Assembly: GCA_944322565.1 (NCBI GenBank)
Contig: CALUPG010000014.1
Span: forward strand, 1-54,466
Origin: an uncultured Bacteroidales bacterium
GTDB lineage: Bacteria; Bacteroidota; Bacteroidia; Bacteroidales; UBA932
Direction of reading: 5' to 3'
Length of the DNA: 54,466 nucleotides
Under the pieces are notes generated by a model. That model did not search any database. It saw nothing but the letters and a program-made list of their open reading frames with translations, and had not been told where the DNA came from. Position numbers and translations under genes: made by a program. How positions within the stretch are numbered: position 1 is the stretch's first letter; each line of letters begins with the position of its first letter. This document shows positions 52,508 to 54,466 of the stretch, piece after piece.

Positions 52508-53058
52508 CTGTCCTCCTTTTTCCGTGTACTTTCACGGTATTTGGCGACAGTATATGACACCACTGCCACAATGACCAGTATATATATAGGGGAGACCTTG
52601 AGAAAGGCCACGAGAACCATCGTCACGAGGCTGACTGCCCATGCCAGGATATTGCGGTTTGCCTTTTGGGCCATCTGAAGCATGGGGACAGCGATAAGAG
52701 CCACCACGACTGGTCTTATCCCCTGAAAAATCCGTCTTACAGTCGGGTCATCCTGAAATCCGGAGAAAGCCATGGCAATCAGCAGGATAATGAGAAAAGA
52801 CGGCAGGATGCTGCCAAGAGTCGCGACAATGCTCCCTCTCACTCCTCTCATCCTGTATCCTGCGAAAATCGAGATGTTGACTGCGAGCAGTCCCGGAGCA
52901 GACTGTGCCAGCGCAATTATGTCCGGAAAGTCCTTTTCCTCCAGCCATCCGCGTCTGACGATTTCATTCTGGATCAATGGTATCATGGCATAGCCTCCCC
53001 CGATGGTGAAGGCTCCGATTTTGGCAAAGACCCACAGTATTTTCCAGTATGACGCCAT
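52504..53058 (-). CDS. Chromate-transporter-family half protein 1
   Basis: This 184-residue CHR-domain membrane protein begins MASYWKILWVFAKIGAFTIGGGYAMIPLIQ and has LAQSAPGLLAVNISIFAGY, the motif matching PGPVGIN of its partner. The open frame extends 175 codons further upstream without family similarity, so the ATG at 53058 is used. Upstream lies an exact 15-base tandem duplication (GATAAAAAAATAATG at 53086-53100 and 53101-53115). It is the first gene of the minus-strand group with its partner and the AspT-type transporter. Confidence 0.88.
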   Translation of the reverse strand: MASYWKILWVFAKIGAFTIGGGYAMIPLIQNEIVRRGWLEEKDFPDIIALAQSAPGLLAVNISIFAGYRMRGVRGSIVATLGSILPSFLIILLIAMAFSGFQDDPTVRRIFQGIRPVVVALIAVPMLQMAQKANRNILAWAVSLVTMVLVAFLKVSPIYILVIVAVVSYTVAKYRESTRKKEDR

Positions 53059-53180
53059 TATTTTCCGAGAATTGACTGCAAAGGTGATAAAAAAATAATG
53101 GATAAAAAAATAATGCGCATCCGCCAGGTCCCCGGAAATCAAATGGAGTCCGTCGGCCGGAGTATCTGAAGAAAAATTCA

Positions 53181-53188
53181 TATATTTG
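53181..53188 (+). promoter_or_regulatory. -7 box of LRR lipoprotein gene
   Basis: TATATTTG fits TAnnTTTG, about 82 bases before the ATG. No -33 TTTG at standard spacing is seen. Confidence 0.45.
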
Positions 53189-53269
53189 TGCTGCCTGCAG
53201 GAACAATCAGGAATACATACATGCTGAAAATGTTTTCCGCTGACCTTACATATCAAACTCAAAATAACC

Positions 53270-54124
53270 ATGAAAAAGATTTTACTGATGCTGCCTTTGC
53301 TCGCGATATGCTTCGCATCGTGCAATAAAGAACCCGTCGGCACCGGCAATGGCGGGAACAATGCAGGAGACACAGCACTTTCCGGGGATGATGTCATCCC
53401 ATTCAAAGACCCGAATTTCCTGGAGGCATTGCTCTCCGAAAACGTTGATTCCGACGGAGACGGACAGATAACCGTTGACGAGGCCAAGTCCGTAGAACAA
53501 CTGTTAATACCTGCATGTGACATAAAGGAAATGTCGGAAATACGATATTTTATCGCTCTGGCATATTTGAATTGCCACAGCAATCAGCTGACTTCCCTTG
53601 ACGTAAGCAACAATACCGCTCTGGCATATTTGTATTGCCACTTCAATCAGCTGACGGCCCTTGATATCAGCAACAATACGGCTCTGACAGTGTTGTATTG
53701 CCACAACAATCAGCTGACCACTCTTGACGTGAGCAGCAATACGGCTCTGGAAGAATTGTATTGCGGCGGCAATCGGCTGACCGCCCTTGACGTAAGCAAC
53801 AATACCGCTCTGGCATATTTGTATTGCTACAACAATCGGCTGACCGCCCTTGACGTGAGCAACAATACGGCTCTGACATCTTTATCTTGTGACAATAATC
53901 AGCTGACCGCCCTTGACGTGAGCAGCAATATGGCTCTGGAAACTTTGTCTTGCTACGACAATCAGCTGACCGCCCTTGACGTGAGCAACAATACGGCTCT
54001 GGGATCTTTGTCTTGCGGCGGCAATCCTCTTCAGGCCATCACGATATCTGAAAGTCAGAGAAATGCCTCATGGATGAATGATGTCAGGCAAGACTATCCA
54101 GACATTGAAATCATAGTGAAGTAA
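53270..54124 (+). CDS. Leucine-rich-repeat lipoprotein with EF-hand-like motif
   Basis: The 284-residue lipoprotein (FASC, Cys18) has a Gly/Asn-rich linker, a calcium-binding-like loop DSDGDGQITVDEA (residues 60-72) and then seven complete 21-residue leucine-rich repeats plus a partial eighth (from residue 97; consensus LxxLxCxxNQLTALDVSNNTA). It is anchored by its lipid and probably surface-exposed, binding a protein or glycan partner. The repeats are nearly identical as DNA. The final stretch SESQRNASWMNDVRQDYPDIEIIVK is a capping segment seen in Bacteroidota LRR proteins. It is monocistronic. Confidence 0.88.
   Translation: MKKILLMLPLLAICFASCNKEPVGTGNGGNNAGDTALSGDDVIPFKDPNFLEALLSENVDSDGDGQITVDEAKSVEQLLIPACDIKEMSEIRYFIALAYLNCHSNQLTSLDVSNNTALAYLYCHFNQLTALDISNNTALTVLYCHNNQLTTLDVSSNTALEELYCGGNRLTALDVSNNTALAYLYCYNNRLTALDVSNNTALTSLSCDNNQLTALDVSSNMALETLSCYDNQLTALDVSNNTALGSLSCGGNPLQAITISESQRNASWMNDVRQDYPDIEIIVK
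53558..54046 (+). repeat. 63-base tandem repeats inside the LRR gene
   Basis: Seven full units of 63 bases plus a partial eighth encode the LRRs. The most conserved DNA block is CAGCTGACCGCCCTTGACGT, recurring with few changes. Such identity favours gain or loss of units by recombination or slippage, always in frame. Confidence 0.85.
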
Positions 54125-54466
54125 GGCTGCGCTGCCAAATGGTGTCCGCCGGATGTGGCGTATAATTTGATTGCATGGCCGCCTGTGCTCTCTTGTCAGG
54201 AAGAGGTCTGCGTGCCAAGAGGTATTTGCCGTTAATATTCTCATGTTTCTGAATAAAGAGGGCAAGATCGGGGGAATTTTTGAGGGCAAACACAAAAAAA
54301 TGAAAAAAAACATAAAAAAGTTTGGAGAGATGAAAAAAGTCCGTATCTTTGCAGCCCGTTTCGGAAATGACCGATGAAGTCATGGGCAAAAAGAAACGAG
54401 AAAGAGTTGTTTGAAAATATTGAAAGACTTAAGTACAAGCAAGTACCGAAACAATAAGAGAGAGCG
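54125..54466. other. Terminal intergenic region without a gene
   Basis: No supported coding sequence is found in these 342 bases. The first two thirds show nothing recognisable, not even a clear terminator for the LRR gene. The last third holds a strong promoter and a leader-like segment running off the window. Confidence 0.6.
54321..54466 (+). promoter_or_regulatory. Strong promoter and leader, probably of an rRNA operon
   Basis: TTTG (54321-54324), a 19-base spacer and TATCTTTG (54344-54351) match both consensus elements. The predicted transcript starts with a hairpin: GCCC (54354-54357) with GGGC (54384-54387) around ATGAC/GTCAT. Downstream are GAGTTGTTTGAAAATATTGAAAG and AAGTACAAGCAAGTACC, which resemble the GTTCTTTGAA-type leader found before 16S rRNA in Bacteroidota. 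No 16S sequence is inside the window, so the rRNA assignment is inference. Confidence 0.55.

Noticed and set aside
53059..53583. Longer start for the first ChrA-like gene (frame open to 53583)
   Set aside because: The extra sequence crosses the opposite-strand LRR gene start and its promoter and shows no CHR similarity; the family start is the ATG at 53058.
53558..54046. CRISPR-like periodic repeat
   Set aside because: The 63-base units are contiguous and in frame with no spacers; they encode leucine-rich repeats.

Overview
The window reads as a chromosomal segment of a Bacteroidota bacterium, most likely a gut-type Bacteroidales. Three things point there. Promoters have the Bacteroidota form, a -33 TTTG and a -7 TAnnTTTG about 19-21 bases apart. 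Lipoprotein signal peptides are abundant. The gene families (S9B dipeptidyl peptidase, fused aspartokinase/homoserine dehydrogenase, GH20/GH29/GH123 enzymes, Ser-type sulfatase, 63-bp-repeat LRR lipoprotein) are typical of the group. I do not place it to genus. No phage, IS element, CRISPR array or plasmid gene is visible.

Layout. 1-14.5 kb (+): a TonB-dependent siderophore-type receptor overlapping a YddA/SbmA-like ABC protein; a GH29 fucosidase lipoprotein; a small lipoprotein; a TetR-RND-TolC efflux operon; a long-chain acyl-CoA ligase. 14.5-18.3 kb (-): a DUF3298 lipoprotein, an S9 peptidase and an atypical methylguanine methyltransferase. 18.4-22.1 kb (+): rpsL-rpsG-fusA-rpsJ, then tRNA-Met and a strong terminator; the rest of the S10 operon does not follow. 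22.6-28 kb (+): a 1248-residue GH20-PA14-GH29 fusion and a sulfatase. 28-29.5 kb (-): glutamine synthetase. 29.7-36.4 kb (+): a PepSY-like lipoprotein, then metX-thrA-metY-asd, a compact aspartate-to-homoserine/methionine cluster preceded by a candidate methionine attenuator. 36.4-41 kb: Xaa-Pro aminopeptidase, a DUF456 protein, tRNA-Leu, a glycosyltransferase-like fragment, comF and fabG. 41.2-44.3 kb (+): rplM-rpsI-rpsB-tsf. 44.4-50.2 kb: GH123, a phosphodiesterase and a lipoprotein (+) converging on a GH20 (-). 50.2-53.1 kb (-): an AspT/YidE-type transporter and a pair of half-size ChrA proteins. 53.2 kb to the end: an LRR lipoprotein, then a near-consensus promoter and leader that look like the start of an rRNA operon cut by the window edge.

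The carbohydrate enzymes form a coherent set for host glycans: fucose removal (two GH29 domains), terminal HexNAc removal (two GH20 domains and GH123) and sulfate removal. They are spread over three places and lack a SusC/SusD pair. The most interesting candidates are the GH20-PA14-GH29 fusion, the Met-rich leader peptide with competing hairpins before metX, a dispersed intergenic hairpin element found at least twice with compensatory changes, and 5'-terminal hairpins at the promoters of translation genes.
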